64,000 bases of DNA from Lycocorax pyrrhopterus obiensis (taxonomy: Eukaryota; Chordata; Aves; Passeriformes; Paradisaeidae): positions 86,497,047 through 86,561,046 of the forward strand of contig JACSVZ010000004.1 in the NCBI GenBank assembly GCA_014706295.1. The letters are read 5' to 3'. Below the pieces are notes generated by a model that was not told the origin of the DNA, searched no databases, and was given only the letters and a program-made list of their open reading frames with translations. Of the stretch, positions 1-12,846 are shown piece by piece (positions within the stretch are counted from its first letter, which is position 1; the number at the start of each line of letters is the position of its first letter). The translations under genes and the position numbers were made by a program.

Positions 1-190
1 TCTAACCTCTACTGGCCATTTAATTCACCTGTGGCTAATTTAAGTCAAGTCGGCTGATTCAGAAATGTGACACTCTTGAATTATTAAGGAATTCTAGGCC
101 CCTTCATGTCAAAAAGAAGCAAAGAGCAGAACTGCTTGCACTGTTCTCTTGAAAAGAAAAGTAGCAAGTGGAGGGGTATGAAGGAGACAG

Positions 191-305
191 AATAGAATCA
201 TAAGATTCTTAAGGCTGGAAAAGACCTTTAAGAACATCAAGTCCAACTGTCAACCCAGCATCATCACCATGTTCACCATTACACCATGTCCTCAAGGCAC
301 AGTCT
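191..305 (-). mobile_element. CR1 LINE 3'-end fragment
   Basis: AATCATAAGATTCTTAAGG followed by CTGGAAAAGACCTTTAAG and CATCAAGTCCAAC is the reverse complement of the avian CR1 3' end, whose terminal repeats read ATTCTATG. The remnant is about 115 bp and truncated at its 5' side, as nearly all CR1 copies are. The right boundary is approximate. Confidence 0.8.
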
Positions 306-3300
306 TTGGCTGTTTACAGATGGGTTATAACAGATAACCCATATAATAAAATGTGTTATCTCTCAGAATAGTCTGTGGTAGGTCTGCTGGTAAATAATAT
401 TTAACTGTTGCTCAAAAGAGGGAGAAAAGTGCCTGATTTATTCCATTTCCCTGGTGGGAACCTAAGAGGTGTGTGGGTGATGAGTGCTTATGACTGTTTG
501 GGATCACTGCTGAGCATAGTAGCAAGTCTCATGCCTGGGGGCCAGATGACTCTTAACCCGTATGTTGAAGATTTCTTCATAGACATAGAGTGGGAGGAAA
601 GAATTTGCCTTCTTCCCCAGAGTAAACTGGCAAGATGGAACAGGATGCAGCCTTCCACCCCCACTCCATCCTTGCAGTGCCAGCTTGTAGGGAATTGCCT
701 GCAATGGCAGAGGAGTAATTTTCTGCAGTTTTGTACATTGAGATTTCTAAGAACTTCCAAGTGCAGAACAAACTTGCATGGCCCTGTCTGTTGTTATTGT
801 TGTAAAATCAAACAACTCTCAGTCTTGAAGGTAGTTCTTACAATATCCTGGAGATTTAGGATTGCACTCCTATTGTGTTATTAAAACCTTTTTAGTGAAC
901 TCTGAAGATTAATCAAAATGGTGGCCAATAGCCCAGATAGACTGGAGTGAGAGAAAAAAAAACCCCAAAGATATAGGGGGTAAAAGGTTAAAGCAGTGTT
1001 AAGTTCAGGGACTTTTCCTTAGTGAGAACTGAGATGGTTCTGCTAGGAGTGGGACAATCACTCTCCAGCATCATAAAACAGGAATGTGATAAGCTAGGCA
1101 GTTATGATATAGAGGGATGTATCCATCTACTGAGTATCACATCCAAAAATTCAGGCACACAAAAGACATGTAGGGAATATTTTTAACATGTTAAGAGAAA
1201 CCCTGACCCCTAAACAGTGAAAGGGAACAGCTGGAGTTCTTCCTGAAAGGGCGAAAGCCACCGCTACTTGTTAAAGAATCACAGGCAATGAAAAGGCACT
1301 TTGAAAGCTGAAGACTTGGTGGATGTCTTCTACAGGGGCTCATGTTGCTTCTGAGCACAAGATGAATTCCTTTTTGAGCACCTTTGAAGTGTTGTAATAA
1401 AAAAGATACTATTTTGTCATGGCTGACTTAAAACTGAAAGACCTTTGGTAGACGTCACACTTGCAGGAATATATCTGGGTATTTTGTGCATGTGATGGGG
1501 TGTACTTTGAATACCTGCACTTTGTTTCCTAGTTACTCGGCTGTCTGTGGCTCTTGTTGCCAAGAAGATAGGTCAAGATATGGCAATGCCCCCCCCGAAG
1601 CCCCATTCTGCCCGCTGGGGCAGCAGGAAGGCAGGTCTGTCTGTCCCTCCCTCTTTCTTCTGTCTGCTCTTATCACCCTCTCCTTTTACCTTTATAGGCC
1701 CTGTCTGCAACAGAACAGCTCAGAAAAGCAAGCATCTTGGAGAAGGGTGATGTGCCTAAGGCATGGGGCTGTGCCTCTCTAGGGAGAGTGCCTTGGAGAC
1801 TGTACTCTGAAGAGTGAGGAGATCAACTGGAAATGAGGTGCAGACATTCAGAAATACAGAGGAGGTAGGAAGGGACATCTTGGGATCATCCATTCTAGCC
1901 GCAGCTCAAAGCAGACCCAGTTAGTGTAGGCAGGCTAGGGTCCTGATCAGTCCAGGTCTGAATAACAACAAAGATGAAGATTTTGCCACTTCTAGTGTCT
2001 GGCCATCTTCCTGATAGAAAACGAATGAGTTGGGATTTCCTGTGTTCCCAAGTGTGCCCATTTCCCCTTGTCCTTCCACTGTATGGATGTGGGAAGAGCC
2101 TGCCTCCCTCTCCTCTGGACCTTTCCCCTAGGTAGTTGCAGACTGCAGTGAGATCTCCCTGCCTCTTTCTCTGCATTTAGGCAGAGAGGTTGGGGGTGGA
2201 CGAGAGAGGAAGAGACACTCCCTGGTTTTATTCCTGACTCCCACTTAGACTCCCACAGCCCCAAGACAGGACTGCATGCAGCTTCTGCACCCTCACTCCC
2301 CATACCCCAGGAGTCCTCCAGAGTCCTTCAGACATCTGACCTTCCCCTAGGTTCTCTCCCAGTGACCTGTAGCAATGCTGACACCCACACAAGGAGCTAA
2401 ATTACTTTCTTAAAGGCCATTCTTTAAATAATCAGAAACGGGTTTATTAGCAGACACTGAGGGATATCTACAAACAGCAGCGCTTCCTAGATCATCCAGA
2501 ATAATAATTTTCATCAGTTTATTCTATGTAGATTACTTCAGAAATGTTTTTCTTGGTATTACTATTCCATAGATAATCACCTCAATATGCACTCTTGCTC
2601 CAAGACTGGGACAAAATAGATCAGAATGTTTGGATGTATGAAGTTGTATTGGGTTTTCTACGTGAGAAAGTGATTTACAACATCCAGGGAGAGCTTCGTA
2701 TGGTATCTGCAGGCTTACTTCATATTTTTTCTTAATGCTATTTATCTTTGTGAAACAAAGGTGAAAGCAGAGAAGTAAACAGGAATCTTCTACAGAGGGA
2801 ATACCCAGAGACAGGGGTTGTATAGTGCAGGACTGCTGCCCATCCTGCCTCTTTGCAAAGCCTTCTTGATGTGGATTGCATTCATTAGTTGCTCAACTCT
2901 GCAGCTACTTTGTCTTTAGTTGCTTGGTGGAATGAATGAAACCATATGGTAGGACTAGGAAGGAATTTTATACTTTTTAAAAGTAATAAAAATAATTGTC
3001 TACATATAATGGGCTTTAAGAGTCATCTCAGTATAAAGAAAGTGAGCTGGATTGCTTGCTGGAATATCTTTAGTCTTTTTGCAGGTGTAAAGCAGCTGGG
3101 TGTAGAAGTTCTGCATGGTTTTAATTTTTGCTTAGGATCATACTGATCTGGAAATGTGAATGTTTCTCAAAGTACCAAATTTTGGATATACTTGAAACAA
3201 CATATGTTTGTTTTCCCGTTTGAGCGTGCATGTGCTAAAGTTCTTTTTTCTTTCCTCAAAAAACTGTTTAAAATCTTAAGGGTTTGATTTAGCTCCACTG

Positions 3301-6300
3301 AATACAACTGTAATCCTTTCAAAGTTTTACTAGTTCAGGTCCTAAATTCCTCTAGAATTTCTACTATTTCCATTCCTTTGGCCATCACAGCCTCCTTTGA
3401 GTGAATTGTCAATATTTTGAGTGAAAACAAGACTGAGTAAAAAGAACCCTATCGTTAGAAAACATAGAACTGGAAAACCTAAAAATCCTTTTTGTCTATT
3501 CACCTTACATGATTCTTCTTGGTTTGATCTCAGTGAGTTTGTATATTGTTAAAATACATATAAATACATGTTAAATATAATCAAATGTTTTAGATGGCAG
3601 TCTACTTCATAATACCTTTATATATAGTCTAAAGTACTACATTAAATTGAATAAACATCCATTCATTCTGTAGTATAAAACAATAACATTAGGTTTTGAA
3701 GCTTGAACAGATTGTTTAATCAACTTTTCCTGTGGCTATGGATTTTTTTTTATAAAAACATTAGTCTGATTTGCCTGTAGTTGAATTTTTCCAGAAGTGC
3801 TGGAAAAAGAGAGAGGACAGTTAAAGAATTGCAAAGGACTGGGCTTTGAAATGAAGTTTTGATGCCTTTGGCTAAAGCAGGGGTCCTCAGCATTGTTCTT
3901 ATCCTCTCCAGCCTTTGACATTACTTATACTAAAACAAATAATAGCATTAAGTATAGTTTGTGGAAAAAGACAGTGAATAACACTAATGGGCTTGGTGCG
4001 TGCTGAAATCCAAACCTGTTTGGAGGATAAAAAGGAGAAAGGAATAGAAGAAAAAGATAAGAAGACAAAAAATATAATTTCTATTTCTCATGCTGGTCCT
4101 TACTTGCAGGAGGCAAACAACGCCCGTAGACTTATTCTTTCCTTTACACAGTAAACTTATTTTAAATCCCCTATTTTGTATTTCTTACTGCATCTCTCAT
4201 GTTTTCATGGCAAATGTTGCAGTCATCACGTTGGAAATAACAGTTAAGCCAACCCTACCCTCCCTTTTTTAAAAGTGGAGAACAAAAATAAAAAGATGAA
4301 AAGAAAATATATGTAATGGGAAAAGAAAGAAGTGGGTGAGGAGCTATTAGCAGAAACGTGTGTCTTACACGAGGACCTAGTTGAATCTGGTAGCACTGAC
4401 AATGTTTAAGTCCTGAGCTATCTTGTTTTTCTGAGGACTTTGAGACCACAGCAGTAACTGATGAGCAATTCTGTGTATCTCTTGTCAACTAGGCATGAAC
4501 CAAAAGTAGTCTTTTAATTGCATCAGGAGTTCTTACTTGGATTGGTTCCATTTTTATGTTGCCTTTATGACTCTTTTTATCAACATTCATTGTTAGAGAT
4601 TGTTGTACCTTTCCCTTAGACTTAAATTGATTTCTATAGTGGTTTCATTGCTAAATGATATATAATTATATGTAATTATGGATAATTACTTTATTATATA
4701 ATTTCTAGTTATTTCATTATGTGCCCCAATGATTGTTTCCCTTGTCACTGGCCCAATTGAATTTTAAATTCCTTAGTGCAGACAAAATGGTCTCCCAAAC
4801 TATTGCACCAGGTAGTAATTCTATTAAATTGTTTTCTTTTCCTGTTTGGTAACATAGATACTTATACATGTGCACAGTCAAGATTTGAACTTTTGGATTT
4901 CCTGTAGGAGTAGGTTGAAACATTTCTTATGCAGAATCCTGTTACTGTATGCAAGGTTAATTTCAACTGTACCATTTGAGTGTCAGATTTTATCCTATTG
5001 ATTAGCTGTTTTATTTTTCTTGGGTCCATCCAAGGAGGGAATGTTCTGTGGAATCTCAAGATGCTTGATAAGAGAGAAATAACAGCACAGGCTTTTCACA
5101 GACAGGATTAAATCATGGTTTCCAGGGAGACTTCAAATTCATTTGTTGCAGCCAGAACTCTGAGCTGCCAAGTGTGGTTACTTACATAAGTTGCCCATCC
5201 TATATTGTTTCCCAGTCAGGCGTGTATCAGTCCAGTAGCTCAAATGCTGTGGTAAGCCTCCTTTTTCTTTAACCCGTAATAACTAATTGCTGGCTCCTGG
5301 CACACAATCCTCTTGGAGTGGGAATACATCCAACAAAGTACGAAGTGCCAGAATAAACTGGATTTAAAAATACTAGTCTTCTGTGACTTAAGATGTTGGA
5401 GCATGAATACAAACAGGTTTGTGTGCTTTACTGAATCGTGAAAAATAAACAGTCAGCCCATCCCATTTAAGAGGATTATTTGCTTTCAAAAATATAAATC
5501 TTATTACTTGGTTTATAATATGTATCAACTGCTTTCTTTAGTCTTCCATGTATAGCATGGAAGTTGGTATAAAGGCTTTATACGGTTGATGTAAAGCCTT
5601 CTTTCCAAAATCTGCTGAAAAGATTATAAATTCTTTAATCCTCTCTGCACCTTTATATAATCTGCATAATACTTTATACATCATATATATATCAAAGCTA
5701 TAAATATGAAGTGTCATCTTAGTGTGTAGTACTAATTCTTGTGAGTTTATTTTGTTTATATTGAATACCTCTAAGAATAGGAATTGTAATCATGTCGGAA
5801 AATGATTGCATTGAAACTACTGGTCAATTGAATTTTTTTCTTACCTATCCTTAAAATGTCTTCTGGAGTGAAGATTGAAGTGGTTTGCTTTATCGGTAGT
5901 TTTGGTGGTGCTCTCTTGACTGTTAAGTCATCTATTTTTAATGAGAGATTTATATTGTATCTGTGGCACAAATTAATGAAATAGCAAACATAATCTTGAA
6001 GTAGTAGTTAATGCCTTTACTGAGTTTTGAGGGAGAAATACAAAATAACATTTGGACAGCAAAAAAACCCCATGCAAATGTGTACTTGAGGGACAACAGA
6101 TGTATATGCAGAGGCAGGTGAGGCTGATTTCTGAAAATGCAGACGAGATGTGATATTAATGTTTCTCTGAGGTCTCCAGTATTCATTAATGTTCTTCACG
6201 TGCTTGGACGTTCATCTTCAGCTAACTCAGTTGCTTTGCCATCACCTCTGCACAGCTCCCATAGCTGCAGCTGTGGACTTGAGCAAGAGGTCTTTGCATC

Positions 6301-8924
6301 CCTTCTCAATTTTTCATGTGTTTCTCTAGCTCCATTTGGAGATCTCAGTTTTTTAGTCTGTCTACCAGGTAAGCTTTTAGATTTATAGAGGGAAAGCAAA
6401 CAAAACTATGCCTCTTAACCTTGATTGCTGTTGTAAAAAGAAAGATAGCAAAGGGGGTGGAAATGGGTCAGATGGCCCAAGCAATGCCCACGTTAGGCCT
6501 TTCTTTTTAAGCTAGTCCAGGCATTGCTTTCTGCTTGATTTCAGGGTTAGGAAATAAAATACCTGAAACTGTGCACTATGTGTACTTTGCATTGCCATGT
6601 ATTTATATATAGACTTAGCACAACTATTGCTTAGCCAGAATGGAACCATAACTACTTTTCAACCTTGTTGCACTGATACTTATTATTAAAAAACCCAAAG
6701 AAAACTCATAATATGTGTAACTTAAATACATAATTTTCTTCCTTGACTCCTCTTAATAAAACCCCATCTGTAATCATATATTTAATGTTGTAGAAAACTC
6801 CTGGCATGAATGTAATTATATGGCTCATTATGCCGAAATAGTTTGTTCCAACATAGAAATACAAAGAAATGGGATGAGGGATACTGGTGTTCTTGTCACT
6901 GTAGGAGATTTTATCTATTTATATGCACATCTTGCATTTATGTACATATATGTATGTATAAACCAAGCCTAAATTTATTACATCTTTACAGCCTCACCCT
7001 TCCCAGGAAATGCTGTTATTCTTTTAAATATTTGCAAGTACAACAACCTCCTCAGTTGTGCCCACCAAGACAAATAAATGAATAGGAACAATATGTGGAA
7101 AACGTGAATGCAGAATGGGACTGAAATCCAAGTGGAAATAAATAGAGGTTCAGATGAATTACTTGATGAAAAAAACTGACTTAGAATAGCCTCATAGACT
7201 TTTTTAATGCATAGGACTGATAGTATTAGGTAGAGATAGGAATAAATAGTTAAATGTAAATTGCCCTAACATTTTATTTGCAATTCACATTAATTTTGAA
7301 AATGGAAGGAGCAAATGTAAAAAGGTTGTGATTCAAGATTGCATTACTTTTCCACATTACTTAATGCAGGATTTTCAGGGTTCCTTTTTCTTGCTGCACA
7401 GTTCCTATAGTGTTGCATGAGTTTTGAAAATGCAAAGAATCTGCTGTATGTCCTTTGAGTCATTATTGTTGTAATGTCTTCGTATTTGTCCCTGTGTAGG
7501 CCAAACTTAATGATCTCTAGTTTAATTGAGAAATGTTTATGCAGTGATGCAATATGAGAGAAGTGTTAACTTATACTTGGAAAGCTAGCTAATATATATA
7601 ACCTTTAGTCTGGTTATTTTCTCAGAATGCTGGAAAAGGTTAAAACCATACCCTTCCTGACTTTCTTCTTAGGCAATAACTAGCAATGGGAAGAAGTGAA
7701 GGAAGAAAATCCTCCTTTTAGTGTAGTTCTTCAGCAAGAAAACTTCATGCAGCAGAGAACCCCAGGTTTTCAAGAAATCTCTCTCTATGAATTTGAATAG
7801 TGACAAAATTGCACTGAAGAGCAAATATTTTTAATTCTGTAAGATTCCAAATTGCTCTAAGTTTCCTCAGAGTATTCATGGGAAGAATAAAATGATATGC
7901 TTGTCTGGGCACTGGAAAAATAGCTATGGAAAGACTGCATCAGTAAATTGCCTTTTGAGATACAGAAGGTGCTGCTTTTATGCATCATAAATGCAAAGTG
8001 GAAATACTGCCTAACCTGCTTAGACACATAAATTTTCTACTGAAAATTTAAACTGGATGTGAAATTATTCTGCTGTGAATGCATACAGGAGATGTCATTT
8101 GAACGTTTGTGTGCTTCTGTGTCGGAAAGCTGTTCTGGGAATTGCATGCCTTTGCCGTCTGTAACACACTGACAGTATTGAATTTATTCGAGAATTGAGT
8201 AGAGGCTGTTGGTTTCAGTAATGGCTGTACCACATTTCCACTGTATAGGAAACCTGAGTTCAATTCCCTTCCCAGTCAGCAGAGTTCAGTGACCCTGTTG
8301 GTGCAAATGCTGCTGCACAGCAAAATTGCACTGCCCAGAAGAAAGCAAGAAGTAAGTTGCAGGAACTGTCCAGTTGGTTAAGGTTGCCTAAAATGACACT
8401 GTGTGGGTGAGTTGCTGTGTACCAGTTTCCAAACTTCAGTGAGTTTTCCTCCTATGCACGACAAAAAGTGAATGTGCACAGGGGCAGCTGTCACCTGCCT
8501 CTGACCATGCCCTCATAGGGTATGGCTGATGCAGCTGGGTTTTATTGTACCACCTTTCTCTCCTGCCTTTGCGAAAGACAGAAATAATACTTTGTGAACT
8601 CTACTCTGGTGGAGAACAGAGTTTTACACTACTACCCCATTGGTTCAAGGGTCTGATGTTTAGTAGCAGTGCTAGGGCCCTACCTTTCATGTAGTCTCAG
8701 ATGCAGAGAAATTTGCCTGAGTCTTGATGCAATCACTCAGAAATATGTGTGCTCTACAGCCCCTCATTTTGAGAGCTCAGAGCACAGCCGTTTACAAAAG
8801 CTGTTTGTTTTCCCTCTGTCTGAGATAGGCTGTTTTTCCTTAGAGGACTGTTTCCATTCACTCTAACATCCCTTTTGCTATCAAACTGGCATGTAAAATA
8901 CCAAGATAAAAAGCATACAGTGAA
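306..8924. other. Upstream sequence without recognised gene
   Basis: I see no exon, RNA gene or clear mobile element here apart from a possible tRNA-derived fragment near 8231. Open frames up to 158 codons occur but show no conserved domain or splice-supported structure. A GC-richer patch spans about 1540-2350, without recognisable coding content. The stretch is either the 5' flank or an upstream intron of COL21A1. Confidence 0.6.
8231..8275 (+). mobile_element. Possible tRNA-derived SINE remnant (B-box part)
   Basis: AACCTGAGTTCAATTCCC followed by a C-rich end resembles the B box and following arm seen in old amniote tRNA-derived SINEs. No convincing A box remains at the right distance upstream. 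Confidence 0.3.
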
Positions 8925-8990
8925 AGAATGGCCATAATGAGTCACACTAAAGGTCCACCCAGCCCAATATCCTGTCTCAGTTAATATCTC
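8925..8990. mobile_element. Possible ancient amniote interspersed repeat
   Basis: The stretch around CACACTAAAGGTCCACCCAG and CCCAATATCCTGTCTC resembles a motif (AAAGGTCCATCTAGCCCAG followed by TATCCTGTCTC) that I recall as recurring in old bird and reptile repeats. The family name and full extent are not certain from the sequence alone. Confidence 0.4.
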
Positions 8991-9416
8991 ATTAAATCTT
9001 GTGGCTTTAATTTAAACAATTTTGTGGAGCTGGGAGATAGCCAAAGGTTTGCTCCTGCCACCCTATACATCACCAGAGTTACAAAGCCAATGGTTGCTGT
9101 GCTCTGTCCCATTTAAAGTGGAAAAAGCAAACAACTATGAGGATGGCTTGTGTGCTGTTTCTCCACGAATACTCTCTCAGTCTGCCACCCTTTACTTGAG
9201 CTGGATGCAACATCTGTGTATTTATTTCGTAACCATGTATGAATTTCTCCTACATCAACTTCCATATATTAAAAGTGGTTTGGTATAACTGAGAGGTGGG
9301 AAAGCAGTTCTATGTATTTTCCTGATTATGTTTCGTAAAACCACAAACTAATCACTAGGGATAATTTGGAAAAGACAGAGGCCAAAAGTTTTATTTAAAA
9401 TATTCATTCCTGGGTT
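8991..9416. other. Unremarkable non-coding stretch
   Basis: No gene or clear repeat boundary seen. The left part may extend the older repeat that starts near 8925. Confidence 0.5.
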
Positions 9417-9530
9417 GGGTGGTGGGTTTTTTTTTGTTTTGTTTTGTTTTTTGTTGGGGTTTTTTTATTTGGTTTTGGTGGGGTTTTTTTTAAATGTGTT
9501 TTTGGTTTGGGTTTTTTTTTTATGTTTCAT
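9417..9530. repeat. T/G-only low-complexity tract
   Basis: About 110 bases consist almost only of T runs and G runs on the + strand, including GGGTTGGGTGGTGGG and several TTTTGTTTTG units. It directly precedes a CR1 3'-end fragment. Confidence 0.85.
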
Positions 9531-9550
9531 GTATCCTAGCATAATATTGT

Positions 9551-9610
9551 GGAATCACAGAATATCTCAAGCCGGAAGAGATCCATAAGGATCACTGAGT
9601 CACAGCTGTT
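9551..9610 (-). mobile_element. CR1 LINE 3'-end fragment (short)
   Basis: AATCACAGAATATCTCAAG followed by CCGGAAGAGATCCATAAGG and ATCACTGAGTC matches the reverse complement of another CR1 3'-end type. About 60 bp are recognisable. Confidence 0.7.
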
Positions 9611-12433
9611 TGCAGGCTCAAACAAAATAAGGAGCAAGTATGAATCCCATGTCCCTCTGTGTTGTGTTCTGACAGATTTACCTTCTCTTACTGCTTCCTT
9701 GCACAATCTGACCCAACTCTGACAGCTCCTGCAGCAAAATTTCCTGTAGCTGTCAGTAGAGCTCTCAAGGGCAGGGAATAAAGCAGTGAGCACTTCCATG
9801 AACCACCATAGAGACAACTTTCTTCTCTGTTTCTCTTAAAAAATGGAGATAGAAGGGACATGATCAGCCCTGATGAATTTTGGCTTTTGGCAATGGCAGT
9901 GGAGAGGTCCTGGGCTGATATTAGTGGTCGCCTCTCCACGGTGGAAATAAGGCACTCGAGAAAGTATTTTCTGTAAGTAGTTTCAAGTACACTTTTTTTG
10001 CCTGTTCAATAATTTCTGTGTTGACAAGATACAGCAGCTGGGTCTCTGGCGTTGTTGGTTTGGCATCTCATTTGACTGTTAAAAGTGCTGTTCTATAATA
10101 TTATTTCCAGTCTAGTAAATTGAGCATTGGAATCTTTGTTGTCTGGTTGCTTAAGCTCTGGGTTTATCCTTTTAATTTTGGTTTCTATTAATAAGTCTGT
10201 TTTGGACAACTAAACATTTATTTTGGTTTATACTTAAAATGAAGTTCTCAAGTACAGGCTTTGTTGAAAATGAAATAGAGGATTCTCACAAATGGAAAAG
10301 ATGTTCCATCAAGGGAATACAATTTGGTTCTGTGAATCAGATAAGCTTGTTTTGACAACTATTTTACTGATTCCTTTTAAGAAGTATAAGTTGGACCATG
10401 TTTCACCAAAAGAAATCTTGCTGTAATGGGATGTCTTTCAACATTAAAGACATACTCTGAAGGCTGCTGTAGCATTCCTGATGCCTCTCTGTACTCCAGG
10501 ACAGCCAGCAAATGCTGCTTTCATGTGTACCTCTCCCATGATGAAGTATTAGTGCTCCTGTGGAGCAGCTCCTTCCTCGGAGGCACAGAGCTTCCTTGCA
10601 GGCCCCTGCTTTCCCCTTCCCCTTCTGAGCATCTGCCTCTTCCCTGTAGCTTCCGTCATTCCTGCGGATCTGGGAGGCTCGTCCCTGAAGGTACCAGTGC
10701 GTAAGTGCTTGCTGAAGGATGAGCAGAGATGAAAGGGCATGGTGCAGTTTAAGGAAGGCATTAGTGGTTTCTGCAGGATTGGTGAAAGGAGAGCAGTGCC
10801 AGCGAGTAGGATCCCAGTGTCCTCGCCTGACCTGAAGCATCTGCGCCCTTGACACAGAGCACATTCATGTTCTATGTTGCAGGCAGTGTGTTGTTAAAAT
10901 AATTTTTTTTAATTTAGTGTGCTGTTTTAATTCCATAAAAAAGTTACAGCATTAATGGTAGCTGGCCTTGTACTCTTTTAGTGAGGACTGATAGCAGCGA
11001 AGTCACTAAGTTGCTTGTTATTTTGTTCAGTCTTCTTTTTCGAAACTATACCTTATAATTTGTTTATTTCTTTTGGGTTGTTGATGGGAGGAATCAAAAG
11101 GATTTTATAGTTTGTTAGGGTCAGCACTGTGCTTTTTTATATGTATATCAGCTCTCTGTACTGTAGTCTATCTTGGTTTTTTTTTTCAGTTATAGGCTGA
11201 CATTTTTCTGATATTCTAAAAACATGCAGTTGTCCTTGAGTCACCTGCTATTCAAATTGCCACATAGATTTAATTTCATGTGTTCTTCTTTGATATTGCT
11301 CTATTTGGCCTCATGAGAGACGTGTTTTACCCTACACTAAACACTTGCCATGGAAAACAGAGGAAGAGATTTTAGAATGATCAATCTTACAAACCATCAA
11401 GTCTGAAATAATCTATGTAAAATGTCTACCTCTACCATGGTAATATTTTTTCATGTATTACAAGCCTAATACTTATACACAATTCCATAGTTTAAAACAG
11501 ATCCTTTTTCAGATAGCTGGAACAAGAAACTACCACTTGATCTGTTTGAATGAAGGTGGTATCCCAGTACTTGTGTAGCAGCACTGGGACAATGCATCTT
11601 ATGTCCAATTCCATAGACCCCAAGGTGTGTCTGATTTCTTACCCATTCTGACACAAGGTAATGTGAATAACAAAATATGGATCTACCTTGCAATTATCTA
11701 TAATCTGAAGAAGCGATTTAATAACAGAATTATTATGGTTTTGCTTTATTAACTTTGTGGGATTATATTAGGTAGGAGTAACATTTCCTGGAAGTTGACT
11801 TCTGTGCAGTGAAGTGAATTCACCCTGAAAATTGCATTTTACATTGAAGGATGAGATGGGAGAATACGAAAGAGATTCAGTATACTTTCTTTCAGAGTCT
11901 TGAAATGGATCTCTAATACAGTACTCCAAAAATGTATCTTTTATCACTGATACTATTTTTTAAAATAAACATAATGAATAAATATTTCTTAATTAGAGTA
12001 AATTTGTCAAATAATATTTTTTACAGCAATATGAGACCAAAATTGCATGTTTGCTTGACAGGGGTTTATAGTTCATAAACCGTGATAACAAAGGAGACAT
12101 AAACAGAGGAAAAAAATCAAAAGTTGAAGATGTATGTAATTTATGCAGTCTTGTATGTTGCAATACACACTCTTCAGGGCTTGGGTCTGCTGGGGAAAGG
12201 CTGGGGCTTGCTGAGACCCTGACTCCTGGTGTCAGTCTCAGCCCTGGGGTAGAGGAGTGGGAATTGTCCCAGACTCCCTGAAGTAGCCAGGTGTGTGGGT
12301 TGAGACTGAAGTAGCACGTCCTCACCTGTACTTGATACATAAACACTTGCCATACTTTGGATCTTTTGGTAATGTTTTTTGATAATGGCTACTGAGTGGA
12401 GTAGCGGGATAGTGTTTGGACAAGTGTGACTAG
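9611..12433. other. Upstream sequence without recognised gene
   Basis: No exon or RNA gene recognised. A GC-richer patch at about 10450-10870 contains overlapping open frames on both strands (153 codons on the minus strand) with no recognisable domain. The remainder is AT-rich. Confidence 0.55.
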
Positions 12434-12517
12434 GAATATAACCTACTTGTGAATGTGCCTAGCAGGAGAAGTGTATAAATGCACCTTGGTGAAAACTGAG
12501 CTTCAGAAAAAAGCCTG
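12434..12517 (+). promoter_or_regulatory. Candidate core promoter and short non-coding first exon (weak)
   Basis: TATAAAT occurs at 12474-12480 and a second AT-rich box (ATATAA) at about 12436. About 40 nt past the first box is AAGCCTG|GTGAGT, a good donor match at 12518, which could splice to the acceptor at 12726 across a 209-nt intron. This geometry would give a very short non-coding first exon near the start codon. TATA-like strings are common in AT-rich DNA, so this is only a candidate. The true first exon may lie far upstream or outside the window. Confidence 0.2.
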
Positions 12518-12726
12518 GTGAGTGTTGTTGAGCTTAGAATCTCAGTTTTGGGCTTACATGCCTGGCTGACACTTTTGGAGTCAACGGTTCATTGCAGGGT
12601 GGCCACATCCGGGCTTGCAGATTCGATTCAGAGTTGTTCCTCATGCACAGTTTTTAAACTGCAGAAGCTTGAATTCTTTTTGTAATGTAATAAAACTGTA
12701 TTTTCTTTTCATTTTTTCCCATCTAG

Positions 12727-12758
12727 TTTTGTATCAGAACCTTGAGAATAAAACACAC
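12727..12758 (+). other. COL21A1: 5' UTR part of the start-codon exon
   Basis: A pyrimidine-rich tract followed by ATCTAG gives an acceptor ending at 12726, so the exon probably begins at 12727 and carries 32 nt of untranslated leader before the ATG. No upstream ATG occurs in this leader. The presence of an acceptor implies at least one upstream non-coding exon, which I could not place with confidence. Confidence 0.65.
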
Positions 12759-12846
12759 ATGGCACAGATCCAAACATTTTTTCAGATGCTGTTAGTTCTG
12801 CTACTTCATGATTACATCTCAGCTGAAGATGGGGAAACAAGAGCAA
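12759..12846 (+). CDS. COL21A1: COL21A1 coding exon 1: start codon and signal peptide (residues 1-29)
   Basis: This exon encodes the N-terminus: MAQIQTFFQ, then a hydrophobic core MLLVLLL, then a likely signal-peptidase site after ISA (residue 22), before EDGETRA. The pattern matches the human COL21A1 leader, which also ends ...LA before EDGE. The context around the ATG is moderate (C at -3, G at +4). The exon ends AGAGCA-A before GTAGGT, phase 1. The split codon A|GT is completed by the next exon to give Ser30, followed by Cys31. The protein therefore enters the secretory pathway. The start is chosen because it is the first ATG in the exon and gives a good signal peptide. Confidence 0.93.

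Noticed and set aside
408..884. 158-codon open frame on the + strand
   Set aside because: No recognisable domain, no good start context and no splice or repeat support; the protein composition looks random (many Cys, Leu and Trp in no pattern).
10403..10864. 153-codon open frame on the minus strand in a GC-richer patch
   Set aside because: An overlapping frame on the other strand is also open. No domain is recognisable, so local GC content is the simplest cause.
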